A stretch of DNA of 64,000 bases. Origin: Grammothele lineata (lineage: Eukaryota > Basidiomycota > Agaricomycetes > Polyporales > Polyporaceae). Under the pieces are notes generated by a model that ran no database searches, was not told where the DNA came from, and was given only the letters and a program-made list of their open reading frames with translations. Below, piece after piece: positions 13,867 to 24,647 of this stretch; within the stretch, counting starts at the first letter, position 1; every line of letters begins with the position of its first letter. Where the stretch lies: NCBI GenBank assembly GCA_002150815.3, contig NDFF03000055.1, forward strand, positions 451,497-515,496, read 5' to 3'. The position numbers and the translations under genes are program-made.

Positions 13867-14840
13867 GGTCGTCAAGCGTTAACATACGGTTGCCATCGTT
13901 TTGAGGTATGGACAGAATGCCAGCGAGAAGAAGGCGGTGGTACTGCGCGGCGCGACGCCATTTGGGAGCTTCACTGCAGGAATGGCACTTCGTGGGATGG
14001 GAATATGGCGAGGACATCATGGATGCACATCTATCAGGAAAACATTGGCAAACAATATAGCTATATGGGTATTCTCATGAAGGGGTGATCTAATAGAGGA
14101 TGCTAAAAGGCGAGAGGCCAAGCCCTCGAGATTATGAACTCACCATTTGAGTACAAGATACATCGCCTACGTCACCACTTCAAATGCAAGAAATCCTTCC
14201 CATCCCCATTCCGCACCAGCTGCTTGCATCCTCCTCGAAGACTTCCAGGAAAAGCTTGAAGATGCAACGAGGCTGCCAATCGTAGCATTTTGAGTATTGA
14301 TGGAGTGCCCGTAGAGCAAACATGAGCGAGCAAGCGTCAGATCAAGGACGACAGCACAGAGCATGGGAAAGGAGACAAAGCCAATTTAGCTACTTGAAGT
14401 GGTCGACGATCCGTGGGGGAATTAGCAAAGGATGAAGCGTTCAGAGAGAGATCTGACTCTTTGGACCACGCGAGCGTCGAAGACAACGCGTTGGATTACA
14501 GTAAGCGCCGGGGCAGACCGGCTTGCTCGGGTGTTTGAACAGGTTTGAACAATGTCCCGAACATGAGTTCCCAGTACAACACCCCAACAGCAACTTTCTG
14601 CAGCTCGAACGCTGTTATCCACAAGATCCGTCCTCACAACGCAGCCAAGGATGGACCCGTGTAGAGAGCCGATTTCGACGACCACGGTCGAGCGCGCGTC
14701 CGACGGCCTCGAGGTCGAAGGTGTCGTGACTTGACATCCTCAAAAGCCGTATTCGGACCTGCAGGACGCTAGTGCCACCCACCCACTGCGACCCATAACA
14801 GCGAACTCCAGCCTGATACGTCTACGTCCTGTCGCTCTCG
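13867..14840. other. Divergent promoter region between F-box genes C and D
   Basis: About 970 bases separate the start codons of two divergently transcribed genes. Short open frames on both strands have no recognisable similarity. A short direct duplication of AGGTTTGAACA-like sequence lies near 14530-14550. No other feature is supported. Confidence 0.55.
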
Positions 14841-16525
14841 ATGGCTACTCTTCGACGACCGCTCTACGTGCAGGACATCCTTTTCGACGTATTTCCGTAT
14901 CTCGACCCCGATCAGTTCCGCGGTGCAGAAGCGTCGCAAGCTCGTCGAACACTCCTTGCATCAGCCTTGACATGTCGCGATTTCACTCAACCTGCGCTTA
15001 ATATCCTGTGGAAAACCCTTCCAAGCGACGCACCCCTGACGGCATTGCTCCTTGCACTGAATATCGTTCAAGCGCAATCTGACACCGGCGCACGGCCGTA
15101 CCATGTGAGTAGGCCCCGTTTGGACGTCTTACAACCTTGGACGTCTCTGATAACCACCAATCCTTTGAGGATCCTCGCAAGCACCCTAACTGGAAATATT
15201 TCTGGGAATGCGCAATTCGCGTACGCAAGATCACGTTGATCCCTCTCCTTTCCCCATCGCAATCACACCCGGAATTTTCGTGGGCACAATTCCTGGAACA
15301 ATCGGACAACGAACCCATTCTACCTCGACTTCGTCACGTAATTCTTCTAGTCAACAACTCCACCACGACACCGCCTTTCTCAATCATCAGCGGACGTCTC
15401 GCTTTACTGTCGTCCACAGTGCAGCAGTTAGAGATGAGGATCAATGACATTCCCGGAATTGGGATTGCGGAAGATATATACTCCCGCATATTTTCGAAAA
15501 TCGTTCATAGTTCCCCTCTCATTGAGAAACTCACGCTTCAGTGCTCTACGAGGTGGATTCCAGGAACGGACTTCGACTTTCCTTTGAAACAACTTCGCTG
15601 CCTCGAGATCGAGGGACCTGATGTTGATGTTTCAGCACTCGTATCCCTTGAACACGCTCCGCTGTTGGAGACGTTGTCTCTTACTATATGGCCCTTTTCA
15701 ACATACATCGTGTCGACCATCGGGAGCCTACGCAATTTGACCGTCACAGGCACTTGGGGGAATATCCGTGGCTTAGTGACCTTCATGAACTTCCCTGCTC
15801 TCCGCTCGCTTTCCGTTCACACAGCTCATCATGACGACAATGTTCTGCTGATCAGTGAAGCCACGGACACTTTGCGTACGATTGTGTTCCACCTCCCTCA
15901 CCTCACTGCATTCGAGCTATCATGCGAGCCTGGCCCGACACATGGTCTCGGCCCCTACCTCAGCAACCCCGCGCCCTTGGACGTACGCGGCGGAACGCTC
16001 GATAAACTCCTCCGGCCGCTCATGCCACTCAAAGACCTTAGCAGCCTGTCCATCCTCTTCCGCCGATACCGCCTCGTCTACGCCTCGCAGGACCTCGCAG
16101 ACATAGGAGAAGCATGGCCCGGCCTCGAGGAGCTCCGCCTCGAGCTTGGGGCAGCCGAAAGGGACATGATCGTATACGGAGAGCGCGCGGCCGACTGTCT
16201 GGCAAGTTTCGACGCCATCGCACACCTCGGGTGGCGATGCCCGCGTCTGCGCGCACTGCACCTGCCCACGATGGAACTCTCCCCCGGTGCGCTTGCCGCT
16301 GTGGAGAACGAGGTGGTCCCCGGAGGCCATAAGGCGCTCCGCGACCTCAACGTGGAGCGCGTTGTGTTCGTGTCCGAGTACAGCGAGGAAGTGGACTCTA
16401 TGTCGTGCGAGATGACGGAGTTCGTGCGGCGCGCGTTCCCGCTCACCGCCGCTCCGGAGTCGACTACAACACTGCCAACCGTGGTCACAGAGGACGAGAC
16501 GGGCGGTCGGGCGAGACTGATGTAA
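14841..16525 (+). CDS. F-box/LRR protein D
   Basis: Paralogue of gene A. Exon 1 (14841-15104) encodes LYVQDILFDVFPYLDPDQF, then LLASALTCRDFTQPALNIL followed by WKTL, nearly colinear with A. The donor is GTGAGT at 15105. The best acceptor is AG at 15168-15169, giving a 65-base intron and exon 2 at 15170-16525 beginning DPRKHPNWKYFWECAIRVRK; total 539 aa. The acceptor used by gene A corresponds here to TG at 15148-15149, so splicing seems to have moved about 20 bases downstream, costing seven residues. The leucine-rich region and the C-terminus (ALRDLNVERVVFVS) align with gene A. It is a predicted SCF adaptor with unknown target. OYE-2 follows 394 bases downstream on the same strand. Confidence 0.83.
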
Positions 16526-16919
16526 CGTCTCCAGGAACATGGATGAAATAGGGATCGGTCTCGGTTTGTAACTTTACGTTGACTCTCAGTGTTCTGAATA
16601 TAAGCTATTGACTTCCTCAACTCGTCGGTCCGCCAGTACAAGCGGCTCGTTCGTGGGCACTACGACCGCACGAGTAAGCAAACAAGATCGGGCTGCAAAC
16701 CAGCCCGTCCTCCCCGACCGCAGATTTGTAAGGCTCAGGCATGGGAATCCTAATTTGCTAATCCCCTTCCGCCATCGTTTCTAGTGGGAATGTTGTGGAC
16801 AAGCGGACCGCCGCCTCCGGAAAAGTAGATAAGGGGAAGCCCGCGGAAAGCCTAAGACTTGGTACGCTCTTCTCCCTCCCTTGTCATCTCGTACATAGTT
16901 TGCTTATCTCTCCTCGTAC
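16526..16919. other. Intergenic between F-box gene D and OYE-2
   Basis: This 394-base gap holds the 3' end of gene D and the OYE-2 promoter. A CT-rich tract (16870-16915) immediately precedes the OYE-2 start. No gene is seen. Confidence 0.6.
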
Positions 16920-18306
16920 ATGATGGGTGAACTCGCAGAAACCGTGTCGGTGCTTTTCCAGCCTGCGAAAGTGGGCGATATCACGCTCGCGCACCGGGTC
17001 GTCCTCGCGCCGCTCACGCGGTGCCGTGCGAATGACAAACACACCCACACGGACCTCGCGGTCACATACTACTCGCAGCGCGCGTCCACCCCCGGGACTC
17101 TCCTGATTACCGAGGCGACGTACATTGCAGCGAACGCGGGCCACTTCAGCCCTCACGCACCCGGGGTATGGAACGAGGAGCAGATCGCCGCTTGGAAGAA
17201 GGTTTGTGTTCTCGCATCGACTGTATAAAAGGAATGTGACTGACGGACGACCTCATATCAGATTGTAGATGCAGTCCATGCAAAGGAGTCTTACATTTAC
17301 ATGCAGATCTGGGCTCTCGGAAGGGCTGCTATTCCCTCCGAGCTAAAAGCCGAGAATCCCGACTTCCCCTACGTATCTTCTTCAGACATTCCCTTGTCGT
17401 GGATGCCAAATGAGATTCCACGTCCGCTTACTATACCTGGTGCGTACACCTCCTGTCAATCCCTCTCAGAGCGCGAAGCTGAACGCGGCCGTACGTACAC
17501 CCAGAGATCAAGGAATATGTCACCTCCTTCGCCCAGGCCGCGCGCAACGCTGTCTTCGGGGCAGGATGTGACGGCGTGGAACTCCACTTCGCACACGGGT
17601 ACCTCGTCGACCAATTCATTCAGGATGTCTCGAACAAGCGCACGGACGAGTATGGCGGCTCTATCGAGAACCGCTGCCGCTTTGCCCTAGAGATCATTGA
17701 TGCAGTATCGGACGCCGTGGGGGAGAACAAGGTCGCGTTCCGCATCAGTCCGTGGAGCACGTTCCAGGACATGGGCATGGAGGACCCCGTCCCGACGTTC
17801 ACGTACCTTATCGAGGAGGCCGTGAGGCGACACCCAAACATGGCGTACCTGCACGTCCCGGAGCCGGGCGTAGCGGGTAATGTGGACATTGAGGCCAAGG
17901 AGGGCCAGGTATGCCTCAAACGTTCCTCCTTCTCTTGGATATTGTGTGATGATTGTGGTTGCACAGTCGAACGACATACTGCGCAAGCTCTGGGCGCCGC
18001 GACCGTTCATGGCAGCAGGCCGGTTTACTAGAGAGACCGCGCTCGAGCGCGCGGAAGCTACTGGAGATCTAATCGCATTTGGGAGGCGGTTCCTTGCTAA
18101 CGTACGTATTGGACGCACGATACGGGAGAGTAGCCCATCGGATACTGAATGCTTCGAGATAGCCCGATCTGCCCTTGCGATTGAAGAAGAACATCCCATT
18201 GAACATGTGGAATAGAAAGGACTACAGCTCACCGCCAGGACAGCCAGAGGGATACATCGACTACCCGTTTGCTGATGAGAACGCACTTAGCGGCGCGAAG
18301 GTGTAA
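16920..18306 (+). CDS. Old Yellow Enzyme family NADPH:flavin oxidoreductase (OYE-2)
   Basis: Second ene-reductase, an FMN/NAD(P)H enzyme acting on activated alkenes. Exons are 16920-17201, 17262-17439, 17505-17908, 17967-18101 and 18163-18306, giving 380 aa, identical in length to OYE-1. Conserved marks are [26 protein letters not shown] and LIAFGRRFLANPDLPLRLKK. The catalytic block is VELHFAHGYLVDQF with His181, His184 and Tyr186, so the Asn of classical yeast OYE and OYE-1 is His. Plant 12-oxophytodienoate reductases also use a His/His pair, so activity is expected to be retained. The phosphate-loop region reads AAGRFTRE instead of TAGGFTRE. All four introns correspond to OYE-1 introns; the one after FQ is missing. 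Two consecutive ATGs (16920, 16923) are possible starts. Confidence 0.95.
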
Positions 18307-18507
18307 AGACGATAGACGAAGTCGCGACTCACGGTCATAAATTGCTTAATTATGGGCAAGGTTGACGGGCGATGGGATTGTCGAGTTGGCTGGTCAAAAA
18401 GGACCTAGAGCAACTTCTGGACGAACATAGACTGGACATCTAAGGGCTTGATAGATATCTATCGTTGTGCGAAGGAACTACTTACAGCGAGAATAAGTGG
18501 CGTGAGC

Positions 18508-18511
18508 AAAA
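18508..18511 (-). terminator. RNA polymerase III terminator of tRNA-Ala
   Basis: A run of four T on the minus strand, four bases after the discriminator base of the tRNA-Ala, is the expected pol III stop signal. Confidence 0.7.
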
Positions 18512-18515
18512 GCAG

Positions 18516-18597
18516 TGGACACGTCCGGGATCGAACCGGACCCCTCTCGCAATTGCTGATGCTAAGCGAGCGTGATAACCAACTACACCACGTGCCC
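18516..18597 (-). tRNA. tRNA-Ala (AGC) with an 8-base intron
   Basis: The minus strand folds as a full cloverleaf. The seven-base acceptor stem GGGCACG pairs with CGTGTCC and contains the G3-U70 wobble that specifies alanine. The D arm is GTGT...TCAC, and the anticodon stem CTCGC pairs with GCGAG. The T arm is TCCGG-TTCGATC-CCGGA, and the discriminator is A. The anticodon loop is 15 bases (TTAGCATCAGCAATT) instead of 7. Removing 8 bases one position 3' of the anticodon, the canonical eukaryotic tRNA intron site, leaves an ordinary loop with anticodon AGC. A pol III T-run follows within five bases. Confidence 0.93.
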
Positions 18598-18978
18598 TTA
18601 AATGCAGTAGCCGGCAAAGCATCATCATGGTGGTCAAGGTCGCGCTTAACACGCTCAATAGCCCCGTGTTTGCCCCGTGGGGCATACTCCTAGCCGTGGC
18701 GCGTTGAAGTAAAGAACATGTTGAATGATTTGAGGCCCCCGACAGCAGATGTTAGTCGTCCAACGCGTCGCCCTGAGTCCCCAAGGCGGCGAGTGCTGCG
18801 CACAACGGCGACGGCCTTGAAGCGGTGGCGGGAGAGCGGCGGTGACGCAACGGTGCGCGCCGGAGACGGCGGGCTGTGTGCCGGGCGCCTCGACAGCCAC
18901 GCCCACAACCACGACGACGACCACGTTCTCCGCCCGCTGCGGGCCCCCTTCCTCCTTCCCATCCAACACGACGCCATA
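18598..18978. other. Intergenic upstream of akr1
   Basis: This 381-base stretch separates the 5' flank of tRNA-Ala from the akr1 start. The akr1 reading frame stays open upstream to an ATG at 18718, so an N-terminal extension of 87 residues cannot be excluded. The extra sequence is low-complexity and Arg/His-rich, and is judged to be leader. Confidence 0.5.
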
Positions 18979-21684
18979 ATGGACGACCTCGTCAGCTCCA
19001 AGGGAGAGCCTTCTCCTTCTGCTGTGACTGGCACGACCGCTTCCGCGACCTCCATGACCTTCCAAGCCACCCAGACAGTCCAGGAACACGACGTACGTAT
19101 TTCAGCAGATATATGCGCCGGTGTGCGTGGCTTGACTTGCGGCCAGCAGGTCAGCATCTTCGTGGCTGCCCAGCGCGGAGACGTGGACACCATCCGCAGC
19201 CTCATCGAGTCTGGCAAGGCCTCCGCGACCGACCGGGACGAGCAGAACATCACCCCCCTCCACTGGGCCGCAATCAACGCCCAGCTCGCCGCATGCCGCT
19301 ATCTGCTCGACCAAGGTGCCGAGATCGATGCGCTTGGTGGCGACCTCGTCGCGACACCCATGCAGTGGGCTGCGCGGAATGGGTACCTCTACATAATCCA
19401 GCTGCTCATTGCCCACAATGCCGATCCCAACATCGCCGACGCGCAGGGATACAATACCCTCCACCTCGTCACCCACTCGTCTTCGGTCATGGCCTTGCTA
19501 TACCTTCTTCACCAACCCATTAACGTCGACGCACGCGACTCCCAAGGTCACACGTCTCTTATGTGGGCCGCTTACCAAGGGGATGCGCTTTCTGTCGAGC
19601 TACTCCTTAAGCACGGAGCTAGTCCGAATACCAAGGATGACACCGGTCTGACCCCACTTCACTGGGCTGTCGTGCGGGGTAACAGGATATGTATTCGGAA
19701 GCTCGTCGAGGCGGGGGCAGATGTGCATGCGAAGGATAACGATGGACGGACGGCGAGGGACATGGCGGTGGAACTCAAAAGCTTGGGACCCTGGAAACGG
19801 GCATTGGAGGAGGGTGGTCTGACGGAGGAGGGCATCCCCAAGCGACGACCGCTTAGCGAGGTGTGTGCAGTGGCATCGTACAACTCCTTTCATCAGTCGT
19901 TCGTTTTCGGTTGTGGCTCTATGCATGCGTACTCACATGGTGGCGTGCAGCGCAATAGCAAGCTGCTCATATTCCTTTTGCCGACACTTACGCTGTTCTT
20001 GATGTTTACGACCCTTACGATTCTCCCATGGTATACTGGAATAATACTTGTCATGGCGCTGTTCTTCGGAATGCATCACGTACGTGCTACCAACTCCTCC
20101 CGCGAAAACGCGTACCTGATCATCCCCAGGTTGTAACGCGAGTCCTTTTGGACAAGTCCAACTACACCGACAGCGTCACTCAGAGTCCCTACTTCGCCGG
20201 GATCATCACTGCCTCTATGATATGGGTGACGTATACTTGGATAAGGCGCCTTATGCCCAGTATGCTTTCGTCTTCCTCCGATCTTGAGAAGTGTGTAGTA
20301 CTGACTCTTGTTTCGCGCAGACACGCAGGACCATGCGTTCACGCATCTCATCCTCGCGATCACAATCGGGCTGTGTGCGTACAACTTCTTCCGTGCGATC
20401 ACGCTAGACCCCGGGACATGCCCGAAACCCTCGAGTGACGGCGAACTAAAGACCGTATGTCCGCGTGTCTGTTATCGTTCAATGGTAGATTCATCGGTAG
20501 TCACAGATCATCGAAGACCTTGCATCCCAGGGCCGGCTGAACGGGATGTCGTTCTGCATTCAGTGCATGGTGCGCCACTTTCGCCCATCGAACGCCTACG
20601 ATGTCTAATTTTGGCGTGTTTCTAGGCGCGCAGACCTTTGCGGTCGAAGCACTGTCGCACATGCGACCGTTGTGTGGCTCGTCATGATCAGTGAGCCTAA
20701 CAGTCGGCGATTTTGCAAATGTCCGCTCACGACGAACTTCCGTAGCCATTGCCCATGGGTGTGGAACTGCAGTACGTGGACACCTTGGTCTTACCGATGC
20801 CTCCGATGACTGTACTGACGGAGCCTTTGGCAGTTGGTGTGAACAACCACAGGCAGTTCCTTCTCTTCGTGTCCACCCTCGTCCTCGGAATCATCCTCTT
20901 CGATTACCTCACGTTCGAATGTATGCGATCTCATCCCTATCCTGTCCGCCGCCCTCTGACGTCTTCTGTAGACTTCTCAAACGTCACAGTATCGACGGAT
21001 CCGGCCGATATCTCACCCTCATGCATTCTGCCCGCATACCTGTGTGCAGTTACGGCATACGACACCTTCCTCTTCTCCGTCGCCGCATGGTCGACCCTGC
21101 AACTCTCATGGACGCTCGTGCTTCTCGCCACCCAGCTCTGGCAGGTCGCGCGGCAAATGACCACGCTCGAAGTCTCCAACCTCGGCCGCTACGGCTTCAT
21201 GGGCGGACGCGGCGGTGCATCCATGCACAGCCAGATGGGCCACCAGCACCACCAGCACGCCTCCGACGATGCCTCGGGGGCATCCGCCGGTGGCGGCGCG
21301 CATGCGCACCGACATGCACATGGGGCCTGCGCAGGGTGTGGATCGGGCTTCCTCATGTCCCTCCTCGGACTCGACCGCTTCACGAAGGGCAAGGCCGCCG
21401 ACGGGCTCGCGCGCGCAGCGAAGGCGCCAAACCCGTTCGACCTCGGCCTCGTCGGGAACTGCAAGGACTTCTGGACGACGGGCCGCGAGCTCGGCGTCGA
21501 GTACGAGCGTCTGTACGATGTGCCCCCCGAGGGCTTCCGCGAGGCGAAGCGGAGACGGATGGAGGAGGGCGAGGACCTGCACCTCGATGGGGCCGCGAGG
21601 AAGAGTCTCCGCCAGAAGCTGCTCATGGGCCTTGGGCTCGGCGGGCGCAGTCGCGGCGGGTACGAGCCCCTCAGCCAGGTGTAG
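18979..21684 (+). CDS. akr1: Akr1-type ankyrin-repeat palmitoyltransferase (DHHC family)
   Basis: Protein S-acyltransferase of Golgi/endosomal membranes, transferring palmitate to cysteines of client proteins. Ten exons: 18979-19092, 19147-19860, 19951-20079, 20130-20259, 20321-20454, 20507-20569, 20626-20690, 20746-20771, 20834-20920, 20972-21684; 724 aa. Residues about 40-270 hold five or six ankyrin repeats (ITPLHWAAINAQLAACRYLL, HTSLMWAAYQGDALSVELLL, LTPLHWAVVRGN). Four membrane segments precede the cysteine-rich domain [20 protein letters not shown], with catalytic DHHC at 449-452, and two follow. The yeast Akr1 motif is DHYC; this one is canonical. The intron at 20691 splits the first His codon of DHHC. 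The tail is His/Gly-rich. The first intron (54 bases, or 57 with the next AG) keeps the frame, so that boundary is uncertain. Confidence 0.93.
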
Positions 21685-24647
21685 GTGGCTGCTGCGCGGT
21701 GGAGTGTGGCGCGTGGGGTCGCGATGCTGGTTGCAAGCGGCGTCGAGGACCGCGCGTCGTGGCGCGCGTCGTGGGCCCGAGGACACCGACTGGGACAGCG
21801 GCGCGTGGTGCGAGTCGTCCTGCGGACTGAGGTATTGTAACAATAGATAGGACTTGTAATCAGGTATATTCGCAGCGCTTTACTGAAGTCACACTATTCG
21901 GTGCCCGATCGTCTGCGACTGCTAGTTCCGACAGACGTCGTCGGCCTGCAACTTATCGTGCGTCCTACCTCCGCACGCCGCCGGCAGCGCTTGGACAATG
22001 ACACCTTCGAGCGCGGCCGATTTACAGCGACATCGGGCACCACTTCGAGCAAACCTTGAGTACCTCGAGGATGCTCGCGATGCGTGAATCGTGGGAGCTC
22101 GAGGGACTGGATGTTACTTCCGGCGAATTTCGGCCACGGTGTCGAGATTGCCCCATCCTACGGTTGATTGGTGAGTTCACGCTCTATCTACTTCTCGTCG
22201 GTGTGGCTCAAACGTTTACCTGGAAGCTCCAAGTATAGACTGTCATTGTCAATCAGAGAAGCTCAGCTTCGATGAGTTAGTGGATGATTACCCAGGCACA
22301 CAGCGAACGGCGTTGATGACCAAGCGCTTAACGATACCGCCGTGGCCTGCGTACTCATCCGGATGGAACACGGCGCCCCTGACAAACTCCCTACAATCGC
22401 CCGTGAACCATTCCTCTGGTCGAGGAAGCTATGTCAACGACAACGCTGGCCCGACTGTCCGTGAGAAAGCCGACTTCCTCTTCCCGATGATCGCGGCCCG
22501 GCGAGGCCACTTCGAAGTACAATCCATACAGCTTCTTGACACGACATCGGCCGCCCTGCTCGTTTCCGCATCACCGGGTCGCTCATCGCACGCAGGTAAG
22601 TCTGCTCCGCTCGTCCCAAGCCTCTGGATTGTTGTGAGTGAAGCTCCGAGACTGACGCGTACACTGAGGCCGCAACTCAATCGCAGCCCTCGAAATCCGA
22701 ATCGCGCGCTGTATTGTGTCAGCCTCCGTGAGCACCTCCCAGAACTCACTGAAAACCCTCTCGTTCCATGCAATCACAGTCCGGAGGTTATAGATTCTAA
22801 TTTCACTTTCGAGTCATAGTACCCTAGAGTCTCAAGTTGCCCGAGAAGCGCTCAGGAGCCCGACCTTGAAAGTTTCCACAGTACGCTGCTCGGCGATTAC
22901 TTTTCGAAAGTCCGAGGTAGCGTGGTTCGGTGAATATTAGTGATTTCTGTGAGCTTCCTTAGTCGGGGAACACCAAGGAATATCAATGCACACTGGGCTC
23001 GACGGCCACGCGTCCGACTTTGTATGGCGCAACGATGGCGATGGATTGCGCAACCCGGTTACTTAGCTTATCGGCCCTTTTGCCCCAGGAACGATTCTAG
23101 GACGATCTTCGCACTGCCTATACTCGAATCAGCTGCCTGCCTGCACTGTGCAGCTTCCTACACACTGTGCTGCACTTTTCTCAATCTCATTGAGACAAGG
23201 CAAACTCGACATAGCCGATCCAGTGGTGGCACCGCTAGTATGGTCAGCATCGTACGCTGGCAAGTTCTCGCGCGGGGTCTCCCCATGAGCCGTAGGTTGC
23301 TTATACCAGTGTCATAGATTTCAGGAATCAGTCGGCTCGCTTTCGCCGTCTTCATTGTGAATGACGATCTTGAAGCTTGTTTTTATGATCCCCATGTCTC
23401 TGTGATGTTACTAGGGCACTAGTAAGGTCAGTTTCAGCAATTGGTGGCGTCCGCAAGATAAGTAGTACGCCGGTCGCGCAATCCTTTGGTGGATTGCGCG
23501 ACAGGGCGGGGTATCATCCCGGGTTTCAAAATTGCTTCCCGCGATGATTGTGACCCCTTGCTATGTTCGAGACAGGCGAGCTTCAATAAGCTTGAATGCA
23601 TCGGGCAATCATCGACATCGGCCTTCTCCCACCTTGGTCGCCGGTCTGTGTGAAATGGATCTGAATGCGAGGCTAGGATCTGCCCGTGGCTGTAACCCCC
23701 CGCGAGAGGTCCTGCCGCGCCGTTCTCATGATCCTGGTGCGTTCTCCTGTCCGTTATCGGCCGAGGAGGTTCAAGGTCCGATTCACGCTCGATGCTGCTT
23801 TCCAACCGAAGGCTATCTAAGGAAGCTAAGCCAATGCTGTTCCGCAGTTCGCCCCCTCGATCTCAAACAGCCAATCTCTAGCGAATCGGCGTATCTGAGA
23901 GTATTGGATCTGGTCCGAGGACTTGCATCTGCCCCTCCCTCGCGCTTCGCTAGACACCGGACTCGTCCCACGGCGCGTCGCTCACGAGAATCGGCCTTCT
24001 TCTGTAGCACTAAGGCACAGGCCTCGAAGGCTTTCCCGCGGATCCTCCCCGCATTCCCCGCTCCCAGGGAGAGCATTCTCGGGGAGTGGGATCGACCCTG
24101 AGCAGTGTGAGTTACATAGGGTGGCAGTGCAGTATACTGAAACGTAGCCGAGGAGTATGCGCGACATATATGTTTGACAGGCGGAGTAGCTCCCGGGCAC
24201 CAATGAGATGCCCCTCGTTTGAGTCATATGGACTCACGACTTTGCGCATTGTGAGTGTGTTGTGATGATGATGGCAGTTCCTGCCGCCGCGAGGTTGTTG
24301 GACATGAATCCAACGCCACTGACGCATTTAATAGAGGGATGGACGTAGACGACCAAGGGATGGTCCCACGCGCCACGGCTCAGCTGAACTGCGGCCGAGA
24401 AACAGTATGTCACGCGCATTAAGAGTGTTCGAATAAGATACCATTCAGTTGGCCAAAGGCGACAACTAATGTGAATAGAGATCTATCAGTACGTGACGCA
24501 GAGGCACAACACTAGTCTCGTAGGGGATACAGTGGTCAAGTAGCGGAATTAAGAATGAGTGAGCGTATAAAAACAACAACCAAAATAAATCCCAAACGCC
24601 GCAGCGTAGTCCGTTACAGCATCTACAGTCGCACCGCGCGCACGCTT
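21685..24647. other. Gene-empty stretch between akr1 and the oxalate bicupin
   Basis: About 3 kb contains only short open frames with no family resemblance, none of which can be joined by plausible introns into a recognisable protein. No terminal repeats were detected by eye. It holds the 3' ends of both flanking genes, which converge. A decayed mobile element is possible but not shown. Confidence 0.5.
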
